A stretch of DNA of 51,607 nucleotides from Neolentinus lepideus HHB14362 ss-1 (lineage: Eukaryota; Basidiomycota; Agaricomycetes; Gloeophyllales; Gloeophyllaceae). Positions 23,166 through 39,877 of this stretch are shown piece by piece. Below the pieces are notes generated by a model. The model was not told the origin of the DNA, did not search any database, and was given only the letters and a program-made list of their open reading frames with translations. The stretch is from assembly GCA_001632425.1 (NCBI GenBank), contig KV425673.1, positions 1-51,607 of the forward strand. Reading direction: 5' to 3'. How positions within the stretch are numbered: the first letter of the stretch is position 1; each line of letters begins with the position of its first letter. The translations under genes were made by a program, and so were the position numbers.

Positions 23166-24057
23166 CCTCCATCACACCGCGACTGAACTAGCACCCGTCT
23201 TCATATATCGAGTCTGGGCGCTGTCGAGTAAGCTAGATCTCTCCGCTCCCAAAAATACGCCCGTCTATTTTCGTTGGTAGGGTCGGGCGGCTATTTTTGT
23301 GGATCAGGTCAAGGTAATTTTATGGGTCGCGTCAGGGCGCTATGGTTATGGCTCAACCCTCTAGCTTCAGATGTTGCAGCTGATACCTGTTCTGAAGAGC
23401 CGTTTACGGTGACCTGACGGACTGCTTGAGTGATTATGTGGCCATTGGATGTTTGGCTCAATCGAGTTCAGGCCCTGACTACCCCTTGTTCAGTGAACGT
23501 GTACGGCGTGAAGGGAAGCCGCTGAACTGTACGTGGTCAGGTCAAAGCGCCTTTACGGATCAGGTCAAGGCGGCTATGCTTATGGTCAGGTCAGGGTGGT
23601 CGTGTCAGCGGACCATCGTTGGGAAGCGAGTGCCGTTGCGCAGGCTTTTGTTGCAGGATATGGTAGTGCTGTTGCGCACATTTTTGTTGTGGCGTCTGGT
23701 AGTCGCTTTGGCTACGATAGTGCCGTTACACGCACGGTATATGGTCTACTGTTACACCTGTTTTTGTTGTGGTATATGGTAGTGCTACTGCGCACGCTTT
23801 CTGGTATGGCATGATAGTCCCGCCACGTAGAACACACTAGGATCGATGTGATGCCCAAGGTCTACCTAACCCCACACATTGATCTCCCTCGCCAAGCCCA
23901 TCAACAGCCACAACGGCTTTGCATAGCCTCGAGTAGGGCCAACTACGCCGCTCGTAAAACAAGAGCGACGAGCCAAAGTGGCATTTACTTCCGAGGCCCA
24001 GGAAGTCGCACCGTCCCTGGCGAGCACCGCATTGCGCGCTTCTCCCGCTGCGGCGAA
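23166..24057. other. Intergenic with short dispersed repeats
   Basis: No gene. GGATCAGGTCAAGG occurs at 23301 and 23557, and a segment around 23640-23810 repeats TATGGTAGTGCT-TGCGCAC-TTTTGTTGTGG words. A stray AGCTGATACC motif at about 23379 matches the subterminal motif of the neighbouring MITE. Confidence 0.5.
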
Positions 24058-24059
24058 TA

Positions 24060-24472
24060 GCCCACCTCAATTCTAGCTGATAGCCTCCAGCTGATAACTT
24101 TTGAGCTCTTTCGGGGTCCCTGCCGAGCGGCGATCTTCGTTTGAATCTCTCTGGAGGCCACGAAAAGCTATCAGCCAGGTCAATTCTATCAGCGACCCAG
24201 AGGGCAGCTGTTCCAGCTGATACCTACGACTTACGCGGGCGGAGTTTGAAAACGACACGCGAGTTCTCTGATCGACCAATGAGCATCCGGCGTCTGACAG
24301 CATCTTGATAGCCGGGTACAGCCGAAACGCGAGAGGCATCACCGAGCTGATGTATCAGCTGCAGCGCTCAATTCTTAGCTGGCTGATACCTCTGTGCCGT
24401 TCTGCATCTCGTCGGCACAGCGGTTCCAGCAAAGCTATCAGCTGGAGGCTATCAGCCAAAATTGAGGAGGGC
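24060..24472. mobile_element. 413-bp MITE with about 42-bp terminal inverted repeats and TA target duplication
   Basis: The left end (GCCCACCTCAATTCTAGCTG, continuing through GATAGCCTCCAGCTGATA) matches the reverse complement of the right end (GCCCTCCTCAATTTTGGCTG, likewise continuing) with about five mismatches over 42 bp. TA flanks both ends (24058-24059 and 24473-24474), as for Tc1/mariner-like insertion; AAT could also be read as a 3-bp duplication. The interior has no ORF of note but carries many AGCTGATA/TATCAGCT words in both orientations. It is non-autonomous, and its transposase source is not in the window. Confidence 0.82.
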
Positions 24473-24474
24473 TA

Positions 24475-25510
24475 ATGGCTGGCACTTGCTTGCTAGCGTC
24501 CAAGCCAAGCTAGATCCTATCTCGCCGGAGCGGGCAGCGAGATTTTCAGGCCCATTCCTAACGAGGCTTGATTATGCTGATTGACGAGCAAACAATAACT
24601 TTCAGGCACCGAGAAAGGGTTGGCGATGTCGGTAAGTTTGTTCTGTGTGTAGCGGGACTCGCGGGCATAATATCAACGCCGCCAACGCATCGATATCGGT
24701 TTTTCCTGAGGGTTACTCAGGGTTGTGCCTCCACCGCTGGTTGCTCGCCCCGGGACACACGTACGGGACTCTAGAGCAGGAGGCTGTGCGAGCGCAGGGA
24801 ACGGGCTTCCCACCGCGGGTGCAGTTGCTTGATCGGACAACATTTTAGGCTCACGCCGAGGCTCCGTGCCCGGGCTCCGGTGGACCAGTGTGGACGTTAT
24901 CACTTTCTAGGTGGACGTTATCGGTTGTTGGTGATGTTATTTCTCCTCTGTTGACAGCATTCCGATCAGCCGTATCGAGAGCCCGGGAGATGGATAGTCC
25001 GGCGATACGAGTGCTGCGAGGAAGGGCGGTATTTGTGGTGTGTTCGCGAGGACATTCCAGACGATCTGCAGACCACGCGACACAGCCACCCAGGGGCTGG
25101 ATCGAGCAACAAATTCGCCGAAAGTTTCGCGTGCATGTCGCTGTCCGTGATTGGCTCGATGCATCGGCGAGTCTAGCCTCGGCTGCACCAAATAAGGACA
25201 TCCTATAGCCAGACTCGGCAAGTATTGTATTCCAGTCCCGCTGTGGCGCCGCCCGGACGCAGTTGCAGTTCAAACACCATCAGCCGGCCAATATGCTGGT
25301 ATCGCGAATACCGCGGCCGAAAAAATAGCGAGAGAAAAAAGACAACGCACATGGGAGTGGCTGGGCTAGCTTAACTTCGGTACCGGTCGGGGTACGCCTG
25401 CCCCTGACCCGACACGCCGGCGCGCACTTGGAACTCCGCCGGGCGGGTGCCTTACTTAATTGAGAGCGCTCGTCAGGCACCTCTCTAGCGTCGTGCCCCC
25501 CTTACCCCTC
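24475..25510. other. Upstream region of the zinc-finger gene
   Basis: About 1 kb without a supported gene. GC content rises toward 25400, near the likely promoter and 5' UTR. Confidence 0.5.
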
Positions 25511-27529
25511 ATGGACCAGCTCGAGCCTACAGACTCCGTCCTCCACGACATCCCCGACGCTGACAACAACAGCGTCAAGCACGACCCCGCCACCGACTCC
25601 GCCGACTCCGCCTCGCCGTCGTCTGACATGGCCGCCGCCGTCGTCGCCGCCTCTGCCGTGCCCGCCCAGCCAGCGACCGCGCTCAACAAACGCTACCGCC
25701 CTGCCCCTGCCAAGACCTTTCAGTGCAGAGGCTTTGGCGACTGTCGCATGGTATTCAGCAGGAGCGAGCATCTCGCCCGCCACATCAGGTGCGTCCACCC
25801 TTTCTTCGTCTTTGCCCCTTCTCATCATCAACTAGAAAACACACTGGCGAGCGCCCCTTTACCTGCCACTGCGGCAAACAATTCTCGCGCCTCGACAACC
25901 TTCGTCAGCATGCGCAGACCGTGCACGCAGACAAGCAGGACGAAAACGAGCGCATGATGAAGGAGCTTGCCTCTCTCCACGCCTCCATGTCCGCGTCCAA
26001 CCGCGCAGGCAACACCCGCGGCAAGCGCGCCCAGGCCGCCGCTGCAGCTGCCGCCGTCGCCGCGGCCGCCATGCCCGACGGGCTCGTCAAGCAGGAGGCG
26101 CAGAGCATCTCGATGCATCCGCGGCCTGGCACGAGCACTGGCTACGAAGGGACCGGGCCCGACCATCCGAGTATTCTCTACCACAACGTCGCCTCTTGGC
26201 AAGTCCCCTCCGCCCCGGGCGCGCGCCCGACCAGCCATTCCTTTCGTGACCCCGGCCAGTCCTTTCGTGCCCCTCCATCGTCCTCTCCGTCCACAGCTTT
26301 CGGGGTCGCCCGCCAACAGCACCAACCCCTCACCCATTCCTTTCTCCCCCTCGCCACCGGACCATCATTCAGCTTCGGTCTCCCCGACCTCGCAGCGGGG
26401 GATGCCCGCCCCGGATCCAGCAGCAGTCGCCCACCAACTGCTGGTGGCCCAAATGACGGCGCGCCACGATCGCTCCCACCCCTCGCTGCAGTCGTCTCCT
26501 CTGCCCTCGCCTCACAGCCACCCCCAGCCTCCCTCTCACAGTCAACCACCCGCATACTTCCCCTACCATCCGGCCCCGCATACCCTCTCCTCAGACGACC
26601 TTCCACAGCAAATCGTCCAGGCACAGCTCCAGCAGCATATTACAACCCACCCCGCGCTATATACGATGGAGGACCTGGACTGGTCGGCCCTCGCGGCGAC
26701 CTATCCGTTCTCGGGCTTGGACGCGGCCCAGCAACACCAGGTGGCGGCGGCCTGGCAGCATTCGCAGCACCTCCCGGCTTCACCGGCGGTCTCGGACTCT
26801 GTGACGACTCACCATTTTCGTTCCACCCACCAGCCCTCACCGACGCACAGCCACCATTCGGAGCCGTCCATGCACCCCCCTCACCATCCTCGTCATCCAA
26901 CAACCCTCGCAAGCGACCTTTCCCGGGATTCGAGCATGATGCGCGCGAGCGCCGAGAACCTGCTGGCGGCGAGTACGACTACGAGTCAGAGTCCCGACCT
27001 CAGTCTCGACGACTCTCGGTCATGGAGCTCTGCAATGACACAGATGCGTCCCCCCGAGCTGCAGTTTTACGCCCAGTATCAGCAGCAGCCTACGATGCCC
27101 GGCCCGACACCTCATCCGGGCTCGTCACGTCCGCCTCCGCGCTCGCACTCTACGACGATGCCGGCCCACCACTACTCGCAGGAGCTGCACCGCCAGCAGC
27201 AGGCGCAGCTCCTGCAGGCGCGGCGGGACGCGGAGGCCGCTTCGTACCACCACCACCAAATGCAGCTCCAGCAGCAGGTGGATATGGCGGCGCAGCGGCA
27301 ACAATACTTTCAGCTGCAAGATCCCCCTCGGGGTCTCCACCCCTATCCTCAGCAGGGTCATCCCGCAGCCCACGATCGCCTCCCTTCGCCGCCGCTGTAC
27401 AGTCTGCAGCATAATCACCAGCAGCAGCAGCAGCAGCAGTATTTTGAGGCGATGGATGGGATGGACGGGGAGGTGGTGATGAAGTTTGAGGAGGGGCCGT
27501 TTGTGACGCCGCCGTTGCCGTTGGAATAG
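25511..27529 (+). CDS. C2H2 zinc-finger transcription factor with Gln/His-rich tail, about 635 aa
   Basis: Predicted nuclear DNA-binding regulator; target genes unknown. Exon 1 25511-25788 and exon 2 from 25836 are joined inside a two-finger unit. Finger 1 is [20 protein letters not shown] then RHIRKH; finger 2 is [20 protein letters not shown] then TVH, with only one residue between its cysteines. A basic/Ala-rich region (NTRGKRAQ plus poly-Ala) follows. The reading frame then has to change: third-position GC is high in the finger frame up to about 26170 and in the +2 frame from about 26235 to the stop at 27527-27529. The preferred intron is 26171-26234 (gtattc..gaccag, 64 bp); 26188-26296 is an alternative. 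The tail is Ser/Pro/His-rich, then [15 protein letters not shown], Gln-rich segments, a CAG run (27419-27440, poly-Gln) and an acidic end ([16 protein letters not shown]), which suits an activation domain. Confidence 0.75.
27419..27440 (+). repeat. CAG trinucleotide run encoding poly-Gln
   Basis: Short CAG microsatellite in frame with the Gln-rich tail of the zinc-finger protein; likely length-polymorphic. Confidence 0.75.
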
Positions 27530-28379
27530 GATACTGGCGGGAAGGCGAGCCGCTGCGGCTAGTGCCTGCGTGGTGAGCCTTCTCGCCAGGTCGGACGTAT
27601 TTTCTTCTTCTCCTCTCCCGTCTTTTTTTTCTTCGGGTCTGCTTGTGTCTCTCCACTCGGGTCAGGGTCTGCGGGTACAACTCTAATGTCGAATGTCGTT
27701 GGCTTCTCTTTCAGATCGGCGTCGTCTCTCTTGGGATCAGCATTGTCCGCCCTCTTTACTCTTTATCTATTTACGGGTCTTGTTCTCTCTTTCTCTTTCT
27801 CTCCACTGGGACGCCCTCATTCAAGCTATATATCACGCAAAAATTGACTTTGCACGGTACATATCTTATTGTTGTCAACTGTTAACTTGCTCTGCATCTA
27901 CTGTACCATCTACTGCCGCTGTGGCATTGTAATTTGCTAGTTAGACACGCCCTCTCCGTCGCGTCAGCTTATCGTAATACCCTTGTAGTTAAACGTTGGA
28001 TCGCGCGTTGTTAATATACACGATGACATCGCTTGCCACCCTCCACCTCGGTTCTCCACAGAACATTCCGCTCGTGAACAGGAAATGCAAATCAGAAATT
28101 GTCATATCTGACAGAACCCCGCAAGAGTGACGTAGGGGGCGGTGGAAAACTAATTGGCGCGTGCCGTCATATATCATACATCGGGGTTTATACCGGCTGG
28201 AGGATACATCCTACGTCTACGCTACATAGCAGAACTAGTATAATATCAGGAAAGCAACGATGCAACTTGTAACGGGGTAAACAATGTAGAATGTGTGGCG
28301 TGGAATGGAATGGAATGGGACGAGATCCAGAAGAAAGGATATGGGAAAAAAGAACACTCAGCTATACATCATGTCCCTT
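27530..28379. other. Convergent intergenic spacer
   Basis: About 850 bp between the zinc-finger gene (+) and the SRPK gene (-). Pyrimidine-rich runs at 27600-27640 and 27780-27810 probably lie in the 3' UTR. A GGAAT microsatellite run sits at about 28300-28320. No gene. Confidence 0.5.
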
Positions 28380-33688
<5,309 letters not shown>

Positions 33689-35131
33689 TCAAAGTATTAC
33701 AGGGACAGAACTAGAGAAGTATAGTTTACGCAGAATCGTTTTCGTGCGACCACCGTGGTCGTTCCTCTTGGCGCACCAGTCGCATCCAGTAGAGGTGCTC
33801 GTTACCTCGCCCCACCTCTCGTCCCCGCCGTCCTCATCCTGAGCTTCAACGTGAGTGAGCTCAGGAAAGATTCTAGATAAAAGGATCGCAACAGGTTTTG
33901 GGGTAGTGATATTCGGAAATCCCAAATCAAGCGCAATAAGGTTTTTGCAGAAGACATCACGTTCTTCGCGTGTCGGAGGGACATACTGATTCATGCTGGC
34001 ATCGATAGCAATGGTCGATTTCTGAAGATCCGGGCACTGTTTCACAATTTTTATAAGCCCTTTTAACGTGAAATTTGTGTCCTGCGACTGCAAGAGAAGG
34101 CCCAGTCTAACAATTTGCAGACGGGGCCAGGCGACGACGATATCACCTAGTTCTTCATCATTTCCAGCAACCGTGCAACACGTATGGAAATCTAACTCTC
34201 TGAGATTTGTCAAAGCAGTCAGCGGTCGTAGGGTGGCCAAGGGGAAGGGGAAGTACAACGGGGGCTGATCATACAAGTTACAGATGGCCACGCGTGACAG
34301 CGAGTCCCGAAACAGACCTCGAGAAAGCACCTCTACCATCTCAGAAATGGCGAATGAGGAGACCACACTGTCGACATAGATATCGATTGAAAGGAGAGGA
34401 CGTGACTTCAGTGTACGTAGCAACTGTAACGAAACCGCCGGAGTGGGGGCACGTATATCAAGGTGTTGGAGGGCCGGAAATGAGTGAGCAGGAAAGACGG
34501 GTAGAGCGATATCAGAACCGTCCTCCCAGAATGGCAGTTGAATCGTGATCTGGAGAGTTCCGAGGTTTGAGAGAAGTGCAAGTTTCGCCAAGTCAGTCAT
34601 TGCTATAGGCAATGCACACCTGAAGATGCTGAGGGAGCCCAGCCGCCATGGCGAGCGCGACATGAGGGATATTGGCGCGAGAAGTCTCTCTTGCACATCT
34701 GGCCTGATCGAGATATGCAGTTCTATCAGCGATGCGGTCGCGAACTGCAGGCAGTCAAGAACTTTGATCAATTGCATAAGTTGTGCCTGGGTATCGACTC
34801 CGAAGTAAAGTCGTTGAAGTCGAGGCCCTAGAAATGTTGAAACATAGAGCAAGTTATTGCCATCCTGATACCAATCCAATGTGCGAAGGTATGGAAATAG
34901 GGGCGCATTATGTTGGCTGCAGCTATGCATGCTTAGAAGCCCATCGGTACCCTCGCAATAGACGATATGGAGTACGCGAATTTTGGAAGCATAGGATCGG
35001 AATCTGTCCATGTCAGACCGGGTTATGGGCCTCTGGAAAGACTGCATGATGGAGCTGAGCTGGTCGGTGTCACGCAGAAGTATTGGGAAATGCATACTAT
35101 TTTGAATTCCTGTCCAGGTAATTCTACTCAT
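33689..35131 (-). CDS. F-box/LRR-type protein, N-terminally damaged, about 480 aa as an ATG-led ORF
   Basis: Resembles basidiomycete F-box/leucine-rich-repeat proteins, adaptors that bring substrates to SCF ubiquitin ligases. The intact ORF covers the hinge (RPITRSDMDRFRSYASKIRV), then irregular LRR-like repeats such as LRTLDWYQDGNNLLYV and LTNLRELDFHTC, and ends SSSVPVIL. The F-box itself is not in this ORF. It is visible upstream in other frames (see the entry at 35132-35288). An intron could in principle restore the last frame change (a GTCCTATGAG..AAATAG segment of about 41 bp), but the upstream frame shift and lost ATG argue for decay. If translated, the product would lack Skp1 binding. 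Confidence 0.6.
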   Translation of the reverse strand: MSRITWTGIQNSMHFPILLRDTDQLSSIMQSFQRPITRSDMDRFRSYASKIRVLHIVYCEGTDGLLSMHSCSQHNAPLFPYLRTLDWYQDGNNLLYVSTFLGPRLQRLYFGVDTQAQLMQLIKVLDCLQFATASLIELHISIRPDVQERLLAPISLMSRSPWRLGSLSIFRCALPIAMTDLAKLALLSNLGTLQITIQLPFWEDGSDIALPVFPAHSFPALQHLDIRAPTPAVSLQLLRTLKSRPLLSIDIYVDSVVSSFAISEMVEVLSRGLFRDSLSRVAICNLYDQPPLYFPFPLATLRPLTALTNLRELDFHTCCTVAGNDEELGDIVVAWPRLQIVRLGLLLQSQDTNFTLKGLIKIVKQCPDLQKSTIAIDASMNQYVPPTREERDVFCKNLIALDLGFPNITTPKPVAILLSRIFPELTHVEAQDEDGGDERWGEVTSTSTGCDWCAKRNDHGGRTKTILRKLYFSSSVPVIL

Positions 35132-35288
35132 AGGACCTCGGGCATACACTTGATAGGATTTATGAGACCATATTCATCATCTTGAATACGCCATATTGCA
35201 TTTAACGTCGGTTCCACCAAAATTTTGCATGTTCTCGCCAGAGCGTTCAAGGATGCGACAGATCTCGGGAGTCCCACATCGATGCACT
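35132..35288 (-). pseudogene. Frameshifted F-box remnant at the 5' end of the preceding gene
   Basis: Reading leftward, one frame begins GTG CAT CGA (where ATG is expected) and encodes VHRCGTPEICRIL. The next frame gives SLNALARTCKILVEPTLNAI then WRIQDDEYGLINPIKCMPEV and a stop. Family members have this order (MHRC..PEI..I, then LA.LARTC..L.EPALD.LW, then KCMP..LW) in one frame. A small deletion between the two parts, a lost ATG and a stop where Trp is expected indicate decay. Confidence 0.55.
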
Positions 35289-37963
35289 AGACGATAACAT
35301 TGATTATATCTGCAGTCTGGAGAGATTGATGCGTGAACTCCGTTTGCTATTAGGCGCGGGTTTCAAGTACAAGGCAGAAAGCAGAGAGACTCAGAGAGGA
35401 GGCTTCAAGGGACCGACGGAAAGAAAGTTCTATACACGATGGGTGGACCTTGGTGGACCCTTGCTAGGCTAGGCCATATTCACGATACGCGTCAGTGAAG
35501 TCTCCCCTTGGGCCCCTTTAGGAAATGGCCATTACTTGATTCGGTGCTAGAGGTGCCGTCGTAATGGTAAGCCATGTGCGCGCACTTGCCAGCAACACAT
35601 TACCTGCGTCTCAATTGCTCTAGTCCGCCTCTATTATGTTTGATTTACTCTAGGCTGCCACTTGGGCATACCTTTTGACTGACTGACTGTCCTACAGTCT
35701 TGATCTGCGATACCACATCAATCCTGGGGGCTCTTAGTTTCTGCAGAATCCGAGTGTAGTCACCCCAACCCGGCCAAGGATACAATATAAAAGGCAGTTG
35801 GCATTACAAGTGGATAGGAGTAGAGTACATGTCACAGTCCATAGCAAGGAAACAAGATGGTTTCGAAACCTAATACGGGTCATAATACAAAATATACATG
35901 CCTGCCTAAGCCTTTGGGTCCCGATGACCCTTCTGCATCTGATCCTTCCTTGTCTTCCTCATCAGTCTCCGAATTCATATTCACTTCACCTTCATGCCTC
36001 TTGCAGTAGTTCCCCCGCCCGGATGGCGCCAACCTGACGCCGTTGTGCATTGCTAAGAACGACAGTGGTCGCGATGCACCGGATTGCCGCAGACGCGCAG
36101 CCTTCGTACTGCAAGTCCTTCCCAGGGTAGAGCTATTCTGTGGTCTTGAAAGTGTCTTGGTGAGATGATGGTCGCGAGAAGACGCTTGCATGTACGCCGA
36201 CATGATGAGCAGCGGTGCGAGTCAAAGGCAGGACTTAGCGTTGAGAGGATGTCTGCCGAAGAGCGGCAGGAGTCTCCCAGTCTCTCGGTCGCGCACCTGC
36301 CGTTTGAGGCAGACGGGCTTGCCCTTTGCGGAAAGTATGCGTGCTTGTGGGAGACTTCTGCGACGCTGATACTAAATATGAACAAGCCTCCATATAAGAC
36401 AGTTGCTTGTCTACTAAGTCGTATTTCGGAGGCGCCGTATCAAGCCTAGACCCTTGCAACTCCCGGTGTCGGCCCCTCACTAGTGCACTGACCAACCCTG
36501 CAGTATCACCATTCTATCGTACGGGCACATTAACAGCTCTCGACATTCCTTCGAGCTAAAGATCTATTTACTGAACTACTCTTCCCCTCAACCTCGAGAT
36601 CGCAAGGACATTGATCGCAAAACTCGTGTCAAACCATGGTTTGCATAGGACACTTCACTGGATTCGTGTGCGCATGACACCAAAGCAGCTCTTCGGAGAT
36701 TTCTGCAGATTAGGCTGTGACATCTCCTCCGGCTCACCGACTTTGGATAGAGAGTATGAGATGTCTCGTTCGATGCTCTTTGCTCTCAGGTTCTAGGCAA
36801 TGTCATCAAGTACGTGTTGCCATCTTTCTCGCAGTCTGCCGTTTGTTTGACGCCATCGCGCCTATATAACTTCTGACGTTCGAGTGACCATTAGGTCTAC
36901 TCGCTCCCTCTGTGCACCCGTACGTGTTCATTCATGTCAATGTTTTGCAGCGGCCATTCAGTGGTTCTTGCCAGAGACTCGGATTGCAGGCGAAGTAACA
37001 TTGACATTAATCAAGGTCGTGCCCGAAGCTCGTCGGCCACCTAATATTCCATGGCAAGTGCTGGACGATATCTAAGAGTGCCGCGGCTCTCGAGCTAATC
37101 ATCCACTACAATTTTGTGAACGAGGTTTCATCTATTGCCTAATACTATCGGTCACGCTATTCATAAGCTCTCCTGGTGTCCCACTCTCTCTGCGAAGCTA
37201 AATCGAGGAAATTCTAGCATGGAAAGTGTTTCATTCCCGAACTGTGGGGTTGACAATGTCCAATATTTTGGTTTTCATTCCGCTCCTCTTCGACATTTGT
37301 ATACTGTCCTAGACATTGCCCAATAGTATGCAAGAAGAACGATACGTGACGTAGCGGAGATCGACTTGCCTATCATATCGATAGCCGCGGAAAATACGAG
37401 GCAAGGATGGTCTAGTTGGATCCATTATTCCTGTCAATACGAAGAGTATTGAACGGCACGGACTCGGTATGTCCGACTGCGTGTACACAATGGCATCCAG
37501 TTTAACGACCCATCGAGACGAGTTTACAGGTAAGTCCGCAGCCATCGACTTTCGTCTTGGAGCACCTATAGCACGCGCTGCATAACTGTCTACTCTGTTC
37601 ATCCTTCAACTCTGCAGAGCGCGAGCGTACGAAATGAAGCACGTCTTCGCTCTCGCGCACATCACTTCTCAACGTTGATTTGACGAAGGCCTCCAAAGTA
37701 GATACCTTATAGTACTGCCCGCGGTGGACGTTGTCAGGTCGGAGTAGTGGGACCCAGTCGTCGTGCTGTTTCACTGCCTTGAGTTATACGTTTGAGCTCC
37801 CAAAGATAAATTTGTAATAATTCTCGACGAGACATTTCTATTTGGCCGGCCAAATGCCATTGTGACGCCAGAGTTCCTAGAAGAGATCATGGGTGTCACA
37901 GCCGCCGTGGCCCAACCTCGTGGATAAACGAGATAGGTGGGAGATTGATTACACGGAGAAGGA
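35289..37963. other. Gene-poor region, about 2.7 kb
   Basis: No convincing gene. A minus-strand ORF end at 35880-36000 is acidic (NSETDEEDKEGSDAEG) but has no clean start. A minus-strand stretch at 37600-37770 encodes YYKVSTLEAFVKSTLRSDV followed by a Cys-containing segment and may be a relic; a distant echo (MDVTEALVKHTLKGK) lies at about 45040-45085, also minus. Confidence 0.4.
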
Positions 37964-39277
37964 TTATGGAGGGAGAACAGTGAGGTGGGCTCTCGAGAAC
38001 GACATGGTGCGCTCCATATACGACATAATTCGACTATTTCTATAGCAAAGCGGAATACGAGTAAGCTGAGAACAACGACGAATCATTATAGCGGAGGCAC
38101 GCACAGCAGGCTCGAGGTCAAACCACTCGGGAATATGGTCCCATATGTATTTTCGCAACGGTATAAATTCGTTGGTGAGACTTAGATAACACCGGGTACA
38201 CATTTGTTTCTGCGGCAACAGCCCATAGTTATCCACATGATGCTGAAGGTCGAAAAGCATGTCGTTGCTCTCCCGCAGTACTTTCTTCAATGACATCAGG
38301 AAGGCATGTTTGTCACTCCCTGAGCAAGCTGCCATCTCTTCCTCATCCGTATCATCCGTTGGTTCCTCTACATGGAAATTCTGTCGCCAACTCTCAATTC
38401 GCTTTATGACAGCAGATTGCATGTTGGTACGACCGATCAGGAGTTTATAATAGTCTTCTGCAGTAAGCATTTTCCATCTTGCCGTCCGCAGACCTTCGTG
38501 AAGCCCTAGCGTCTGAGATTGTTTATTTGTTTCGCAACCGTGCGGGCCCCATTTCACGGATAATCGCGAGAGGTGGTAGAACGCGGCAGGCAGAATCTCG
38601 GGTAGCCCACATTCTTTCGCAAGCTGAATTGCCGAGGCAGGCTCAGGTAGATGGTCGTCCGAGTAATCGTTGCACGTGTTGAAAGAGCAATTATGGTCTA
38701 GGTGCCACTGTTTCGTCGTCCCTGCCATCTCCGCTTCGAGCGTATCCCATTCTCGGAGAGATGTCGACCAGCTGTCCCTGAAATGAGCCACGATTTGATT
38801 CTTGAGATGATCAATCTCGTATTTGATAGTGAGGAGCAAGACTGGTTTGACGAGAGCTGGCACATTGGGATCTAGTCGCTTCAGAGGCAGGGTCCTATCC
38901 GAAGGTTAAAGATGACGGACAAAGGTAAGCAAAAATAACACATACGTTTGATGATAGAGTACCATCAGCAACTGCTCTAAATCCTCTCCCTTGTCCGGCA
39001 TACGGACAATCGACACTCCGTCATACATCTCATTCAGATCCGACGGCGGAAGGGCGAACATGTCTGCAAAGATGGGGGAGACGCTAGCCAGTATGGTTCT
39101 GTGAACTCGGAACGCGATGGATTCGTGAGCTTCATTGTCAGCGCACAGAATGATGTTGCCGTCCGCTAGGTACAGCAGCTCGTGCTTCTTAAGTTTGCTC
39201 ACTGGCGGCAGTGATGGTGTTGGTTCCCGGAATTTTTGTTCGGGCTTCCTTTGTCGTTTGCGAGGATATTCGTCCAT
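37964..39277 (-). CDS. BTB/POZ domain protein, 420 aa
   Basis: Fungal BTB protein; such proteins often act as Cullin-3 adaptors or oligomerisation modules, but the substrate is unknown. Exons 39277-38946 and 38894-37964, a 51-bp intron (gtatgt..ggatag) at phase 2. The start is an ATG with a basic leader (MDEYPRKRQRKPEQK). The BTB core follows: LYLADGNIILCADNEAHESI, FRVHRTILASVSPIFADMF, then VRMPDKGEDLEQLLMVLYHQ across the splice, and a helical extension (VPALVKPVLLLTIKYEIDHL). The C-terminal 250 residues are helical and Cys/Trp-containing without a named domain, the usual layout of this expanded mushroom family. The HRTILASVSPIF stretch is diagnostic. The exact C-terminus is less certain because a late intron is possible. 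Confidence 0.85.
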
Positions 39278-39877
39278 TTCAGCAGACAACAGATGACGGT
39301 ATCAGGTATCGAAGATTGGACGCTGCGGGGAATTGGCTACGACGCGATCAGTCACACGTGACAGTTGGCGATTTACATAATTACGCGCTGCCCGCGACTG
39401 AATAACGGTTTGATCCTTCATTCTCATCATGAAGATCGTCCTAGTACGGCGATTGAAGAAGATATCTAGACGTATTGATTTCGCCTTCTTCTTTAACGGC
39501 ATCATGCTAGTGCGTCTTCCCGCTCTCTTGTAACTTGTACGCAGATAGTTCGCTGGTCCAAATCGACCCTCAATTACTAGATCTCCCAGCCTGGCATGGA
39601 TGTTATATTATGTCGCATACCGCGTCCCATAGCACAACGCAGGTGCTGATGGTAGGGGAAAAGTTATCGACCTAGCGAAGAGACCAAATCAGCAGCTAGC
39701 GGCCCCTTACGCCACATGCAGTAAAAATACCCGTTGCGCTGTCCGTAACCAACATCAAATGAGGCACAAGTAAGTTACTGGGGAACGGACTGTTGTCTTC
39801 CAGTAACTTATTTGTTCTGATAGTTGAAGAGCTCATGTATAATTACGGGCAAGAGTACTATCCAGGAGCCAGGACGC
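39278..39877. other. Intergenic, BTB promoter side
   Basis: No gene. The sequence CACACGTGACAG (about 39352) contains an E-box. The first copy of a 32-bp direct repeat lies at 39668-39699. Confidence 0.45.
39668..39699 (+). repeat. 32-bp direct repeat, copy 1
   Basis: CGACCTAGCGAAGAGACCAA followed by ATCAGCAGCTAG matches 41057-41089 with a few changes. The pair brackets the short-repeat patch. Confidence 0.65.

Noticed and set aside
26235..27414. Continuation of the zinc-finger frame as the real C-terminus (Ala/Pro/Gly-rich)
   Set aside because: Its third codon positions are A/T-rich compared with the +2 frame, which shows the GC3 level and residue mix of genuine coding; kept only as a possible intron-retention product.
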